NCBI RefSeq assembly: GCF_008041935.1
Contig: NZ_VKAC01000012.1
Location: 124,001 to 188,000, forward strand
Length of the DNA stretch: 64,000 nucleotides
Direction: 5' to 3'
Source: Quadrisphaera setariae
GTDB lineage: Bacteria > Actinomycetota > Actinomycetes > Actinomycetales > Quadrisphaeraceae
The position numbers and the translations under genes are program-made. The notes under the pieces were generated by a model. It did not search any database and was not told the origin of the DNA. It saw nothing but the letters and a program-made list of their open reading frames with translations. Position 1 is the first letter of the stretch. Every line of letters begins with the position of its first letter. This document shows, in pieces, positions 31,120-40,470 of this stretch.

Positions 31120-31752
31120 GTGTCGAGCACAGCAGCCCTGCCGCACGCTCCGGCGGCCGTCAACAGGCCCGACCCCGTGTCGGTCGGGACCATCGTCTGG
31201 CTCTCCAGCGAGCTCATGTTCTTCGCCGGGCTGTTCGCCATGTACTTCACTGTGCGGGCGGTCGTCCCGGAGCTCTGGCAGACGGAGCCCCAGCTCTTCA
31301 ACATGCCCTTCGCGATCACCAACACGACGATCCTCGTGCTGAGCTCGCTGACCTGCCAGTTCGGCGTCTTCGCCGCCGAGCGCTACCAGAAGGCCCGCAC
31401 CGGGTCGCTGCTGCAGGTCAACCGCTGGGGCATGCGCGAGTGGTACGTGCTGACGTACCTCATGGGCGCCTTCTTCGTCTCCGGCCAGGTCTTCGAGTAC
31501 GCCGAGCTGGTCCACGAGGGCCTGACCATCTCCTCCACGCCGTACGGGTCGGTCTTCTACATGGCCACCGGCTTCCACGGCCTCCACGTGACCGCCGGCC
31601 TGCTGGCGTTCCTGCTGGTCATCGGGCGCAGCTTCGCCGCCCGCCGGTTCGGGCACCAGGAGGCCACCAGCGCCGTCGTGACCAGCTACTACTGGCACTT
31701 CGTCGACGTGGTGTGGATCGGTCTCTTCTTCATCATCTACATCCTCCGGTGA
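31120..31752 (+). CDS. ctaE: Cytochrome c oxidase subunit III
   Basis: This 210-residue five-helix membrane protein is subunit III of the aa3 oxidase. It has [22 protein letters not shown] near residues 24-45 and the terminal [21 protein letters not shown]. It stabilises subunit I and does not bind the catalytic metals. The GTG is preceded by a CATAAT -10, suggesting a leaderless transcript. qcrC follows after 82 bases, and ctaE-qcrCAB probably form one operon encoding a bcc-aa3 supercomplex. Confidence 0.95.
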   Translation: MSSTAALPHAPAAVNRPDPVSVGTIVWLSSELMFFAGLFAMYFTVRAVVPELWQTEPQLFNMPFAITNTTILVLSSLTCQFGVFAAERYQKARTGSLLQVNRWGMREWYVLTYLMGAFFVSGQVFEYAELVHEGLTISSTPYGSVFYMATGFHGLHVTAGLLAFLLVIGRSFAARRFGHQEATSAVVTSYYWHFVDVVWIGLFFIIYILR

Positions 31753-31834
31753 GCGCCGTGGCTCCCCGCGTGAACCTCGTCACGTCCCCGGCGCGCCCTG
31801 TCGCGCTTCCCCCCGCAACGTTGAGGATGTCCTC

Positions 31835-32623
31835 GTGAAGGCTCTCGCCGCCCGCCGCCGCCACCCGCTGGGTGGTGTGGTCGTGATGCTGCTGGCGCTG
31901 CTCGTCGTCGGCGGCGCCTACTCGGTGCTGACGCCGTCGACGGCGTCCGCGGCCGGGGCCAGCACCGAGGACGTCCAGAAGGGGCGCGAGCTCTTCCTGG
32001 CCAACTGCTCCAACTGCCACGGCCTGCAGGCCCAGGGCACGGGCGAGGGCCCCACGCTCATCGGCGTCGGCGCGGCCTCCGTCGACTTCCAGGTGGGCAC
32101 CGGCCGCATGCCGCTGTCGGCGAACCTGCCCCAGGCCATGGAGAAGCCGGTCCAGTTCAACGACCAGCAGATCGCGCAGATGGCCGCCTACGTCGCCTCG
32201 CTGGCTCCCGGCCCGGCCATCCCCGCCGAGGAGTTCCAGAGCTTCTCGGACGACCCGGAGCGCATCTCCAAGGGCAACGAGCTCTTCCGCACCAACTGCG
32301 CCATGTGCCACAACGCGGTCGGCGTCGGCGGCGCGCTGACGCGCGGCAAGTGGGCCCCCAACCTGCAGGACGTGTCGGCCAAGCACGTGTACGAGGCGAT
32401 GCTGACCGGTCCGCAGTCCATGCCCGTCTTCAACGACGCCAACATCACGCCCGAGGAGAAGCAGGACATCGCCAGCTACCTGCACTTCGTCGGTACCGAG
32501 CCCTCGCCGGGCGGCCTGTCGCTGGGCTCGCTCGGGCCGGTCTCCGAGGGGCTGTTCGCGTGGGCCGGCGGCATCCTCGCCCTCGTCGGCTGCGCCGTCT
32601 GGCTCGGGGCGCGGTCCTCGTGA
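31835..32623 (+). CDS. qcrC: Menaquinol--cytochrome c reductase diheme cytochrome c subunit
   Basis: This 262-residue protein has an N-terminal membrane helix and signal-like region, then two heme c sites, C58SNC61H62 and C155AMC158H159. A C-terminal helix (GLFAWAGGILALVGCAVWLGA) anchors it. QcrC replaces the soluble cytochrome c by passing electrons from the Rieske protein directly to CuA of subunit II. The two cytochrome c domains face outward. Actinobacterial members share this length and topology. Confidence 0.96.
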   Translation: MKALAARRRHPLGGVVVMLLALLVVGGAYSVLTPSTASAAGASTEDVQKGRELFLANCSNCHGLQAQGTGEGPTLIGVGAASVDFQVGTGRMPLSANLPQAMEKPVQFNDQQIAQMAAYVASLAPGPAIPAEEFQSFSDDPERISKGNELFRTNCAMCHNAVGVGGALTRGKWAPNLQDVSAKHVYEAMLTGPQSMPVFNDANITPEEKQDIASYLHFVGTEPSPGGLSLGSLGPVSEGLFAWAGGILALVGCAVWLGARSS

Positions 32624-32675
32624 GCCACGTGACGCGGTTCCCCACCACCAGTACCGACAACCGGGAGGACCGGCC

Positions 32676-33758
32676 GTGAAGGACTCCCCCACCACGGGGC
32701 ACAACGACGCCGGTCCCAGCCACGGCGGGACCGGCACCGACCTCGCGGCGCCCGAGGGCACCGCGCTCGAGAACCGGTTCGCGAACCCGGGCCTGCCGGC
32801 CCACCGGTTCCGCACCACCGACACCGACCCGAAGGCGGCTCGCAACGCTGAGCGCCAGGTCTCCACGATCTTCCTGCTGTCCTTCATCGGCACGGTCGTG
32901 TTCCTGGTGGGCTACTTCGCCCTGCCCATCGAGGACGACAAGAGCCTCGGCCGGTTGCAGCTGTCCACCCTCGTCCTGGGGCTGGGCCTGGGTTTCGCGA
33001 TCTTCTGCATCGGCATCGGCCTGGTCCACTGGGCCAAGACGCTCATGCCCGACCACGAGCAGGTCGAGCTCCGCCACGACATCCGCGGCACCGACGAGGA
33101 CCGCCGCGACGCGACGAACATCATCCTCGACGGCGTCGAGGAGAGCGGCGTGATGCGCCGCACCGTGATCCGCAACTCCCTCATCGCCGCGCTGGGCATC
33201 CTGCCGATCCCGGCCGTCGTGCTCTTCCGCGACCTCGGCCCGCTGCCCGGCACGGTGCTGCGCGAGTCGCTGTGGGAGGAGGGCGTCCGCCTCACCCGCG
33301 ACCCCGACGGCACGCCGATCCGCGCGGCCGACGTGACCTTCGGGTCGGTCTTCCACGTCATCCCGGAGGGGCTCGCCGAGTCCTCCCACCCCATCGAGGA
33401 GAAGGCCAAGGCGGCCGTCCTCCTCATCAGGATCCAGCCCGAGGACGTCAAGCCGATCGAGAGCGGCATGATCAACCAGGCTGACTGGAGCTACGGCGGC
33501 ATCTACGCCTACTCCAAGATCTGCACCCACGTCGGCTGCCCCGTCGCCCTGTACGAGCAGCAGACGCACCACCTTCTCTGTCCGTGCCACCAGTCGACGT
33601 TCGACCTGACGCAGCACTGCAAGGTGATCTTCGGCCCGGCCAAGCGGCCGCTGCCGCAACTTCCGATCACGGTGGACAGCGAGGGGTACCTGGTGGCCAG
33701 TGCTGGCTTCCCGGTCCCGCCGGGTCCGAGCTACTGGGAGCGAGGTGTGTCTGAATGA
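32676..33758 (+). CDS. qcrA: Rieske iron-sulfur subunit of menaquinol--cytochrome c reductase
   Basis: The 360-residue actinobacterial Rieske protein has three membrane helices, two in the first half and one near residues 165-190. The 2Fe-2S ligands are C283-T-H285 and C302-P-C-H305. The soluble head accepts electrons from menaquinol and passes them to QcrC. GGGAGG precedes the GTG. Its stop overlaps the qcrB start (ATGA), so the subunits are translationally coupled. Confidence 0.96.
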   Translation: MKDSPTTGHNDAGPSHGGTGTDLAAPEGTALENRFANPGLPAHRFRTTDTDPKAARNAERQVSTIFLLSFIGTVVFLVGYFALPIEDDKSLGRLQLSTLVLGLGLGFAIFCIGIGLVHWAKTLMPDHEQVELRHDIRGTDEDRRDATNIILDGVEESGVMRRTVIRNSLIAALGILPIPAVVLFRDLGPLPGTVLRESLWEEGVRLTRDPDGTPIRAADVTFGSVFHVIPEGLAESSHPIEEKAKAAVLLIRIQPEDVKPIESGMINQADWSYGGIYAYSKICTHVGCPVALYEQQTHHLLCPCHQSTFDLTQHCKVIFGPAKRPLPQLPITVDSEGYLVASAGFPVPPGPSYWERGVSE

Positions 33759-35437
33759 GCTCGATCCTCACCGACAAGAGGACGGCGACCCTCGCCGGCT
33801 ACGTCGACGACCGCGTCGGCGCGTCGAAGATCGTCAAGACGTTCGCCCGCAAGATCTTCCCCGACCACTGGTCGTTCATGCTGGGCGAGGTCTGCCTCTA
33901 CACGTTCGTCGTCCTGCTCATCTCCGGGACGTTCCTGACGTTCTGGTACGACCCGAGCATGGCACTGACCCGGTACGAGGGCAGTTACGCCCCCATCGTC
34001 GGCCAGACCGTGTCCAAGGCCTACGAGTCGACCTTGAACCTGAGCTTCGACGTCCGCGGCGGGCTGCTCATGCGGCAGATCCACCACTGGGCGGCGCTGC
34101 TGTTCGTGGCGGCGATCCTCGCCCACATGGCCCGCATCTTCGTGACCGGCGCCTTCAGGAAGCCGCGCGAGCTGAACTGGCTCGTCGGTGTCGCGCTCGC
34201 CATCCTCGCGCTGGCCGCCGGCTTCACCGGGTACTCGCTCCCCGACGACCTGCTCTCCGGCAACGGCCTGCGGATCATCTCGGGCGTCATCCAGGCCATC
34301 CCGGTGGTGGGCACGTACATGGCGTTCTTCATCTTCGGCGGGGAGTTCCCCGGTGAGATGATCATCCCGAGGCTGTTCATCATGCACGTGATGCTCATCC
34401 CGGCGGCACTCCTGGCGCTGATCGGCATCCACCTCGGGCTGCTGGTGCTGCACAAGCACATGCAGTTCCCCGGCCCGGGGCGCACCAACACCAACGTCGT
34501 CGGCTACCCCGTGCTGCCGGTGTACGCGGCGAAGGCCGGCGGGTTCTTCTTCATCGTGTTCGGCGTCGTGGTCCTCATGGCGGCGACGGTGACGATCAAC
34601 CCGATCTGGAACTACGGGCCCTACGACCCGTCACCCATCAGCGCCGGCACGCAGCCCGACTGGTACATCCTCTTCGTGGACGGCGCTCTGCGTCTCATGC
34701 CGGGGTGGCTGGGACCCATCCCGACGGAGTTCTCCACGTTCGGGTACGTCTGGTCGCTGAACATCCTCCTCCCGGGCGCCGTGGTGCCGGGTCTGATGAT
34801 CCTCGCTCTGATCGCCTACCCGTGGGTCGAGCAGTGGCTGAGCGGTGACACCCGCGAGCACCACCTGCTCGACCGCCCCCGCAACAAGCCCACGCGCACG
34901 GGCCTCGGTGTGGCGGCGCTGGTCTTCTACGTCGTGATGGCCCTGGCGGCCACCAACGACCTCGTCGCCACGCACTTCCACATCTCCATCAACGACATGA
35001 CGTACGTGCTCCGTGCGCTGTTCTTCGTGGGGCCGCCGATCGCCTTCTGGGTGACCAAGCGCATCTGCCTGGGCCTGCAGCGCCGCGACCGTGAGCTCGC
35101 GCTCCACGGCCGCGAGACCGGTCGCATCGTCCGCACCGCCGACGGCGAGTACTTCGAGGTGCACGAGCCCCTCGACGTCTACGAGCGGTGGAACCTGGTC
35201 CAGCACGAGGACGACCTCCTGGTGCCGCTCCCCCAGGGCAAGGCGTCCGGCCTCGAGAAGCTCCGCGCCCGGATGTCGGCGTTCTTCTTCGAGGACCACA
35301 TCGCCGCCGTCACCCCCGCCGAGCTCGAGGCCGCCCACGGCCACGACGAGGGTCACGGCCAGGCGATCGAGGGCGACACCGACGCTCACGCCGTCGGCGC
35401 CGTCGGACGAGGCTCGGAGACGAGCCACGGCCACTGA
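33755..35437 (+). CDS. qcrB: Menaquinol--cytochrome c reductase cytochrome b subunit
   Basis: This 560-residue cytochrome b carries the heme-ligand region LLMRQIHHWAALLFVAAILAHMARIF and PDDLLSGNGLRIISGV near the Qo site. The extended C-terminal domain is typical of actinobacteria, ending in a His-rich acidic tail (EAAHGHDEGHGQ). QcrB oxidises menaquinol and is the target of the Q203 (telacebec) class of inhibitors in mycobacteria. The operon ends with a long perfect palindrome at 35466. Confidence 0.96.
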   Translation: MSSILTDKRTATLAGYVDDRVGASKIVKTFARKIFPDHWSFMLGEVCLYTFVVLLISGTFLTFWYDPSMALTRYEGSYAPIVGQTVSKAYESTLNLSFDVRGGLLMRQIHHWAALLFVAAILAHMARIFVTGAFRKPRELNWLVGVALAILALAAGFTGYSLPDDLLSGNGLRIISGVIQAIPVVGTYMAFFIFGGEFPGEMIIPRLFIMHVMLIPAALLALIGIHLGLLVLHKHMQFPGPGRTNTNVVGYPVLPVYAAKAGGFFFIVFGVVVLMAATVTINPIWNYGPYDPSPISAGTQPDWYILFVDGALRLMPGWLGPIPTEFSTFGYVWSLNILLPGAVVPGLMILALIAYPWVEQWLSGDTREHHLLDRPRNKPTRTGLGVAALVFYVVMALAATNDLVATHFHISINDMTYVLRALFFVGPPIAFWVTKRICLGLQRRDRELALHGRETGRIVRTADGEYFEVHEPLDVYERWNLVQHEDDLLVPLPQGKASGLEKLRARMSAFFFEDHIAAVTPAELEAAHGHDEGHGQAIEGDTDAHAVGAVGRGSETSHGH

Positions 35438-35465
35438 GGTCCACGAGCGTCACTGACGCCCTCCC

Positions 35466-35505
35466 GTGAGGGGCGGGTCCCGGAATTCCGGGACCCGCCC
35501 CTCAC
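35466..35505. terminator. Perfect 40-bp palindrome, qcr operon terminator
   Basis: The two 20-base arms are exact reverse complements meeting at GAATTC (centre 35485/35486), starting GTGAGGGGCGGG and ending CCCGCCCCTCAC. It lies 29 bases after the qcrB stop. As RNA it would form a very strong hairpin with a small loop from the arm tips. No T-run follows. Confidence 0.75.
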
Positions 35506-35630
35506 TGCGTTGAGGGTCCCCTCCAGCGTTCTCAGACGGTCGGCTCCAGAGTCCTGCCGGTGCGCAACCGCCCTTGCCTGCTCCTTCCCTCACCGCTCTC
35601 GTCCCTGGTCTCCCCCGCCCCCAGGATCTA

Positions 35631-35655
35631 CCGCACGTGCCGCGGAAAGCGCGCC
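35631..35655 (+). repeat. Hairpin repeat, copy A
   Basis: Begins CCGCACGTGCCGCGGAAAGC. It matches the consensus of four copies; the outer pairing is weaker than in copy C. Confidence 0.55.
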
Positions 35656-35670
35656 GCAGGCATCCCGGAA

Positions 35671-35695
35671 GCGCACGTGCGGCGGAGAGTGCGTG
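35671..35695 (+). repeat. Hairpin repeat, copy B
   Basis: Begins GCGCACGTGCGGCGGAGAGT. It starts 40 bases after copy A. GCGCAC can pair with GTGCGT through one wobble. Confidence 0.55.
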
Positions 35696-35804
35696 AGTGC
35701 GCGGCAGCCGCAGCTGACGGGGGCGTCAGATGCGCCCGCGAGCCCGCTCTCGGTCTGAGGAGGTCGCTCGGCTGCCGTCCCACGGCCTGCTCACCTCCGC
35801 CTTG

Positions 35805-35829
35805 CCGCACTCGCCACGGAGGGTGCGCC
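35805..35829 (+). repeat. Hairpin repeat, copy D (degenerate)
   Basis: Begins CCGCACTCGCCACGGAGGGT. It matches copy C at about 19 of 25 positions and keeps the outer CGCAC/GTGCG pairing. Confidence 0.45.
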
Positions 35830-35845
35830 TCTCGGAACCCACCGA

Positions 35846-35870
35846 GCGCACGTGCCGCGGAAAGTGCGCC
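35846..35870 (+). repeat. Hairpin repeat, copy C
   Basis: Begins GCGCACGTGCCGCGGAAAGT. It starts 41 bases after copy D. GCGCAC pairs perfectly with GTGCGC around a 12-base loop. Confidence 0.55.
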
Positions 35871-35931
35871 ATGGCGCGTGACGGCCTCAGCCGCTCACCG
35901 GTCTTCCGCGGCGAAGCCCGCGGGGCGAGGA

Positions 35932-35975
35932 ACGACGAGGGGCCCCGGAGCGTGTGCTCCGGGGCCCCTCGTCGT
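35932..35975. terminator. 20-bp-stem terminator of the ctaC-ctaD-ctaF operon
   Basis: A perfect 20-base inverted repeat (35932-35951 and 35956-35975) encloses the loop GTGT. It is GC-rich in the middle and ends 16 bases beyond the ctaF stop. It should stop transcription from ctaF and possibly from the opposite side. Confidence 0.75.
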
Positions 35976-35991
35976 CAGGCCGTGACCGCCG

Positions 35992-36390
35992 TCAGTGGGC
36001 GTGCGCCCCGCGGTAGAACTCGAACAGCCAGCCGACCAGGCTGACCAGCGCGAGGATGCCTCCGAGCAACGACATCCACCAGCCGACCGCGAGGCCGCAG
36101 ACGACCAGCGCGATGCAGAGGCCGATCGCCAGGGGCCACCACGAGTGCGGGGGGAACACGCCCTGCTCGCCAGCGCCGTCGGCGATCTCGCCGAAAGCGT
36201 CGTCCTCGGGGCGCGGGTCGATGCGCCGGGCCGTCAGCCACAGGTAGGCGCCCATGAGGCTCGCGAGGCCGCCCGTGAGGAAGAGGCACACCGTGCCGAC
36301 CGGCTCCCAGCTGGAGAGCACGCCGTACACGACGGCCAGCGGGAGGAAGAAGAACGCCCCGCCCCCGAAGGTCCAGAACTCGGTCTTCAC
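35992..36390 (-). CDS. ctaF: Cytochrome c oxidase subunit IV (actinobacterial type)
   Basis: This 132-residue protein has four membrane helices and begins MKTEFWTFGGGAFFFLPLAVVYG, the hallmark of actinobacterial subunit IV. It is a small structural subunit of the aa3 oxidase, and part of the bcc-aa3 supercomplex. It follows ctaD by 7 bases in the ctaC-ctaD-ctaF operon and is terminated by the hairpin at 35932. Confidence 0.93.
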   Translation of the reverse strand: MKTEFWTFGGGAFFFLPLAVVYGVLSSWEPVGTVCLFLTGGLASLMGAYLWLTARRIDPRPEDDAFGEIADGAGEQGVFPPHSWWPLAIGLCIALVVCGLAVGWWMSLLGGILALVSLVGWLFEFYRGAHAH

Positions 36391-36397
36391 GCTCGTC

Positions 36398-38128
36398 TCA
36401 CTTCCCGCGGAGGTCGGGCTCCCCGACCAGCTTGTCGAGCAGGTTCTGGTCCGGCGTCGCGCGGTCCGCCGCAGCCACCTCGGGGTGGTGCAGGTCGAAC
36501 GCCGGCGACTCGCTGCGGATGCGCGGCAGCGACGTGAAGTTGTGGCGCGGCACGGGGCAGGCGGTCGCCCACTCCAGCGAGCGGCCGAAGCCCCACGGGT
36601 CGTCGACCTCGACCTTGGGCGAGCGGACCGCCTTGTAGACCGCCCACATGAACGGGATGAACGAGGCCGCCAGGATGAACGAGGCGATCGTCGAGAACTG
36701 GTTCATCCACGTGAACTGGTCGGTCGGCGAGTAGTCCGCGTAGCGGCGCGGGAAGCCGCGCACGCCCAGCCAGTGCTGGATCAGGAACGTGCCGTGGAAG
36801 CCCACGAACAGCAGCCAGAAGTGCCACTTGCCGAGCTTCTCGTCGAGCATGCGGCCGGTCCACTTCGGCCACCAGAAGTAGAAGCCCGCGAACATCGCGA
36901 AGACCACGGTGCCGAACACCACGTAGTGGAAGTGGGCCACCACGAAGTAGCTGTCCGAGACGATGAAGTCCAGCGGCGGGCTGGACAGGATGATGCCGGT
37001 CAGACCACCGAAGAGGAACGTGATGAGGAAGCCGATCGACCACAGCATCGGCGTCTCGAAGGTGATCGAGCCGCCCCACATGGTGCCGATCCAGTTCACG
37101 AACTTCACGCCCGTGGGCACCGCGATGAGCATCGTGGTGAAGGCGAAGAACGGCAGCAGCACGGCGCCCGTCACGTACATGTGGTGCGCCCACACCGCGA
37201 CCGACAGACCGGCGATGGCGATCGTCGCGTAGACCAGTGACTTGTAGCCGAAGAGCGGCTTGCGGCTGAAGACCGGCAGGACCTCGCTGATGATGCCGAA
37301 GAACGGCAGCGCGATGATGTAGACCTCGGGGTGGCCGAAGAACCAGAACAGGTGCTGCCACAGGATGGCGCCGCCGTTCTCGGGGTTGAACACCTGCGCC
37401 TGGAAGATGCGGTCCGCGGCCAGCGCGAACAGCGCGGCGGCGAGGGCCGGGAAGGCCATGATCACCAGGACGCTCGTGATGAGCACCGTCCAGGTGAACA
37501 GCGACATGCGCCACATGGTCATGCCGGGGGCGCGCATGCAGATGATCGTGGTGATGAAGTTGACGGCGCCGAGGATGGTGCCGAAGCCGCTCATCGCCAG
37601 GCCGAGCACCCACAGGTCACCGCCGATGCCCGGGGTGAAGGAGTCGTCCGAGAGCGGGCTGTACGCGAACCAGCCGAAGCTCGCCGCACCTGACGGCGCG
37701 AGGAAGCCGGCCATGACGATGAGCGAGCCGAAGAGGAACAGCCAGAACGACAGCATGTTCAGGCGCGGGAACGCCACGTCTGGCGAACCGATCTGCAGCG
37801 GCATGATCGCGTTCGCGAAGCCGGCGAACAGCGGCGTCGCGAAGAGCAGCAGCATCACCGTGCCGTGCATGGTGAACAGCTGGTTGTACTGCTCCGCGGT
37901 CTGGACGACCTGGAGGCCGGGCTCGAACAGCTCCGCCCGGATGAGCAGCGCCATGACGCCGCCCATGAGGAAGAAGATGAAGCTGGAGATCATGTACATC
38001 GCACCGATGACCTTGTGGTCGGTGCTCGTGACCCACTTGACGACGATGCGGCCCATGGACTCGCGGTCGCTGACGGCGCGTGAGCGCGAGCCGGCGGCGA
38101 CACCGCCGGCTTCGTAGTAGGTGGTCAT
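36398..38128 (-). CDS. ctaD: Cytochrome c oxidase subunit I
   Basis: This 576-residue, twelve-helix catalytic subunit carries the heme-copper residues. MHGTVM gives a low-spin heme His, [14 protein letters not shown] holds CuB His plus the cross-linked Tyr, WAHHMYVTG holds the CuB His pair, and [15 protein letters not shown] holds the heme a3 and a His. It reduces oxygen to water and pumps protons. Its ATG overlaps the ctaC stop (ATGA). In mycobacteria ctaD lies elsewhere, whereas here it is inside the operon. Confidence 0.97.
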   Translation of the reverse strand: MTTYYEAGGVAAGSRSRAVSDRESMGRIVVKWVTSTDHKVIGAMYMISSFIFFLMGGVMALLIRAELFEPGLQVVQTAEQYNQLFTMHGTVMLLLFATPLFAGFANAIMPLQIGSPDVAFPRLNMLSFWLFLFGSLIVMAGFLAPSGAASFGWFAYSPLSDDSFTPGIGGDLWVLGLAMSGFGTILGAVNFITTIICMRAPGMTMWRMSLFTWTVLITSVLVIMAFPALAAALFALAADRIFQAQVFNPENGGAILWQHLFWFFGHPEVYIIALPFFGIISEVLPVFSRKPLFGYKSLVYATIAIAGLSVAVWAHHMYVTGAVLLPFFAFTTMLIAVPTGVKFVNWIGTMWGGSITFETPMLWSIGFLITFLFGGLTGIILSSPPLDFIVSDSYFVVAHFHYVVFGTVVFAMFAGFYFWWPKWTGRMLDEKLGKWHFWLLFVGFHGTFLIQHWLGVRGFPRRYADYSPTDQFTWMNQFSTIASFILAASFIPFMWAVYKAVRSPKVEVDDPWGFGRSLEWATACPVPRHNFTSLPRIRSESPAFDLHHPEVAAADRATPDQNLLDKLVGEPDLRGK

Positions 38129-39105
38129 CCGTTGCTCCCCTCAGCGTTCTGACCGCCGGCGTTCTCGCCCTGCTGGTCCTCGACCTGCTGGCCCCCGCCG
38201 GGGACGTTGCTGTCCTCGCCCAGGCTGTGCGCCGGGCCGATGTCCGGGCCGAGCCGGCCCACGTTGCCGGCACTCCGCAGCTGCGCCAGGTGCGCCTCGT
38301 AGTCGGCCTGCGAGACGACCCTCACCTTGAAGATCATCCGGCTGTGGCCCTCGCCGCAGAGCTCGGCGCAGCGGCCGATGAACGTCCCCTCCTTGGTGGG
38401 GGTGATGCTCATGTAGTTGGTGCGGCCGGGGATGACGTCCTTCTTGTAGGAGAAGGCCGGCACGTAGAAGTCGTGGATGACGTCCCGCGCGGTGAGGGTG
38501 AGCTCGACCTTCTGGTCCACCGGCAGGTAGAGCGTGGGGATGGTCCCCGGGGCGTCGAAGTCGAGCCCGTCAGGGGTCTCCTGCGCCTGGATGCCCGAGT
38601 CGAAGACCCCGGCGTCCGTGTAGTTGAAGTCCCACGCCCAGCGCTTGCCGACCACCTCGATGTTGACCGCGGGCTCCTGGTAGCGGTTCTCGAGGATGTG
38701 CTGGTCACGGGCGGTGAAGTAGAAGAGCACGCCGACCATGAACAGCGGCATGATCGTGAAGAGCATCTCGACCGGCACGTTGTAGCGCAGCTGGGGCGGG
38801 AGGCCCGCCTCGCCCTTGCGCCGCCGGAACTTCACGATGGCGTAGAGGATCAGGCCCCACGTGATCACGCCCACCACGAGGGCGGCGATCCAGGAGCCGA
38901 CCCAGAGGTTCTGGGAGAGGTCTGTGGTGGTGGTGGCGCCGGCCGAGTCCGGCGGGAGCCATCCGCGCTTGACGTCCTCGTTGACGGCGGCGGTGCAGCC
39001 GGTGGTCACGAAGGTGGCCGATGCGGCCACGACGGCCCAGGCGACGGCCGCCCTGGCCGTTCCCGACCTGCTCCTCGATGTCCGCGTGCGGTGCTGCTGC
39101 GACAC
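38125..39105 (-). CDS. ctaC: Cytochrome c oxidase subunit II
   Basis: This 326-residue subunit has a basic N-terminus and a first helix ending in FVTTGCTAA, where Cys is a probable lipoprotein site. A second helix and an outer cupredoxin domain follow. The CuA motif is [12 protein letters not shown], receiving electrons from QcrC. The true start is GTG 39105, with AGGAG about 6 bases upstream; the upstream frame does not look conserved. The last 45 residues are Gly/Gln-rich and poorly conserved. Confidence 0.95.
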   Translation of the reverse strand: MSQQHRTRTSRSRSGTARAAVAWAVVAASATFVTTGCTAAVNEDVKRGWLPPDSAGATTTTDLSQNLWVGSWIAALVVGVITWGLILYAIVKFRRRKGEAGLPPQLRYNVPVEMLFTIMPLFMVGVLFYFTARDQHILENRYQEPAVNIEVVGKRWAWDFNYTDAGVFDSGIQAQETPDGLDFDAPGTIPTLYLPVDQKVELTLTARDVIHDFYVPAFSYKKDVIPGRTNYMSITPTKEGTFIGRCAELCGEGHSRMIFKVRVVSQADYEAHLAQLRSAGNVGRLGPDIGPAHSLGEDSNVPGGGQQVEDQQGENAGGQNAEGSNG

Positions 39106-39180
39106 GTGCGCTCCTGCTCGTCTGGAGGCCCTGGTGCCACCCGCCGCGAGGGCGCCGCGGCGAGGACCCGGATCGACGGC

Positions 39181-39186
39181 ACAGTA
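39181..39186 (-). promoter_or_regulatory. Possible -10 of the ctaC operon
   Basis: TACTGT on the minus strand lies 75 bases upstream of the ctaC GTG, within the 190-base gap to aat. No -35 can be asserted. Confidence 0.28.
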
Positions 39187-39295
39187 CCGCGCGGGCACCC
39201 TGGCAGCCCCGACTGGGGCGGCGCCGCGACGCACCTGTGACCTGCCCCACTCGGCAGACGATCAGACGCAGGGTCACCAACCGGTCACGAGGGGC

Positions 39296-40039
39296 TCACC
39301 ACACCGGAGGTGGGGCCTCCAGCGCAGCGCGCAGGCGCGCTCCGTACTCCCGTCGGCTGACCTCCACCACTCCCAGCGACGCCAGGTGGTCGGTGCGCCA
39401 CTGCACGTCGAGGAGGCGGCGCGGGTCGCCGTCGCGCGAGAGCACCCGGACCAGCCGGACCAGCGCGACCTTGGAGGCGTCGCTGACCCGGGAGAACATC
39501 GACTCACCGGCGAAGAGCCCTCCGACGGCCACGCCGTACAACCCGCCGACCAGCCGCTCCCCCGGTTCCCCGTCCCAGACCTCCACCGAGTGCGCCCAGC
39601 CGAGGCGGTGGAGCCGCCCGTAGGCGCTCGCCACCTCCGGGGTGATCCAGCGGTGGGGACGGTCCGGGTCGGCGCAGCCGTCGACGACGTCGCCGAAGGC
39701 GAGGTCCACGGTCGTGGGCAGGCGCGCCGCCGACCGCCGCAGCGACCGGGAGACCCGCAGCCCGTCCAGCGGCAGCACCCCGCGGGGGTCGGGCGTCCAC
39801 CAGCCGAGGGGGCCGGCCCCTCCCCCGCCCAGACCCATCGGGAAGAGCCCCGTGCGGTAGCCCGCCAGCAGCGTGGCCGGCTCGAGGTCGCCACCGGTGC
39901 CGGCCACCTCGCCGACGTCGTCACCGGCCTCCGCGGCGGCCTCCAGACGCGCGAGAGCCGCCACCAGCCCCGCGGCGAACGGGGACGGCGGCGGCTCCAG
40001 CGGGAGCGGCGAGGGGCTCAGTGGAACGAGTCGCCGCAC
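39296..40039 (-). CDS. aat: Leucyl/phenylalanyl-tRNA--protein transferase
   Basis: This 247-residue aminoacyl-transferase has the family-specific LLAGYRTGLFPMG, the WWTPDPRGVLPLD block and GGLYGVAVGGLFAGESMFSR. It attaches Leu or Phe to N-terminal Arg or Lys, creating N-degrons for ClpS/ClpAP-type degradation. The start GTG 40039 overlaps the erpA gene by 22 bases, so aat is probably translated from the erpA message. The N-terminal 40 residues are Pro/Ala-rich and longer than usual. Confidence 0.88.
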   Translation of the reverse strand: MRRLVPLSPSPLPLEPPPSPFAAGLVAALARLEAAAEAGDDVGEVAGTGGDLEPATLLAGYRTGLFPMGLGGGGAGPLGWWTPDPRGVLPLDGLRVSRSLRRSAARLPTTVDLAFGDVVDGCADPDRPHRWITPEVASAYGRLHRLGWAHSVEVWDGEPGERLVGGLYGVAVGGLFAGESMFSRVSDASKVALVRLVRVLSRDGDPRRLLDVQWRTDHLASLGVVEVSRREYGARLRAALEAPPPVW

Positions 40040-40377
40040 GCGCAGCTGCTCTGCGCGTTGGGGTTGTCGATGGTGAAGCCCTGCTTCTCGATCGAGTCGG
40101 CGAAGTCGATGACCGCGCCCTCGAGGTAGGGGCGGCTCATCTTGTCGACGATGACCTCGACGCCGCCGAAGTCGCGGGCCGCGTCCCCGTCGAGGAAGCG
40201 CTCGTCGAAGTAGAGCTGGTAGATCAGGCCCGAGCAGCCACCGGGCTGGACGGCCACGCGCAGGCGCAGGTCGTCACGGCCCTCCTGCTCGAGCAGGCTG
40301 CGCACCTTCTCCGCGGCGACGTCGGTCAGCTCGACGCCGTGCTCCTTGGTGGTGGGCGTGTCAGCCAGTTCGGTCAC
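40018..40377 (-). CDS. erpA: Iron-sulfur cluster insertion protein (ErpA/IscA, A-type carrier)
   Basis: This 119-residue A-type carrier has the three conserved cysteines in GGCSG and SSCACGDSF. It transfers 4Fe-4S clusters to apo-proteins. GAGGAGG lies just before the GTG. In M. tuberculosis the equivalent gene (Rv2204c) also sits near ctaC and next to a glycerate-kinase-like gene, matching this neighbourhood. aat follows with an overlap. Confidence 0.9.
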   Translation of the reverse strand: MTELADTPTTKEHGVELTDVAAEKVRSLLEQEGRDDLRLRVAVQPGGCSGLIYQLYFDERFLDGDAARDFGGVEVIVDKMSRPYLEGAVIDFADSIEKQGFTIDNPNAQSSCACGDSFH

Positions 40378-40470
40378 GGGTCCTCCTCGGCACGGGTGCT
40401 CGTCACGAGCGTGTCTGCGGGTGCAACGCCGGGTGGGGCGGTGCTCTTCCCAGCGGGTCCGGGGACGAGG

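Larger units (their letters stand above)
35438..35991. other. Non-coding region between qcrB and ctaF: two terminators and a repeat cluster
   Basis: This 554-base gap separates two convergent respiratory operons. It contains a 40-bp palindrome at 35466-35505, a hairpin at 35932-35975, and four copies of a 25-base hairpin-forming repeat at 35631, 35671, 35805 and 35846. The remaining sequence is pyrimidine-rich with no codon-position bias, so the short open frames in it look spurious. Confidence 0.7.

Noticed and set aside
35510-35985. Small open frames in the qcrB-ctaF gap
   Set aside because: They are short, lack codon-position bias and overlap the hairpin repeats; the region reads as non-coding.
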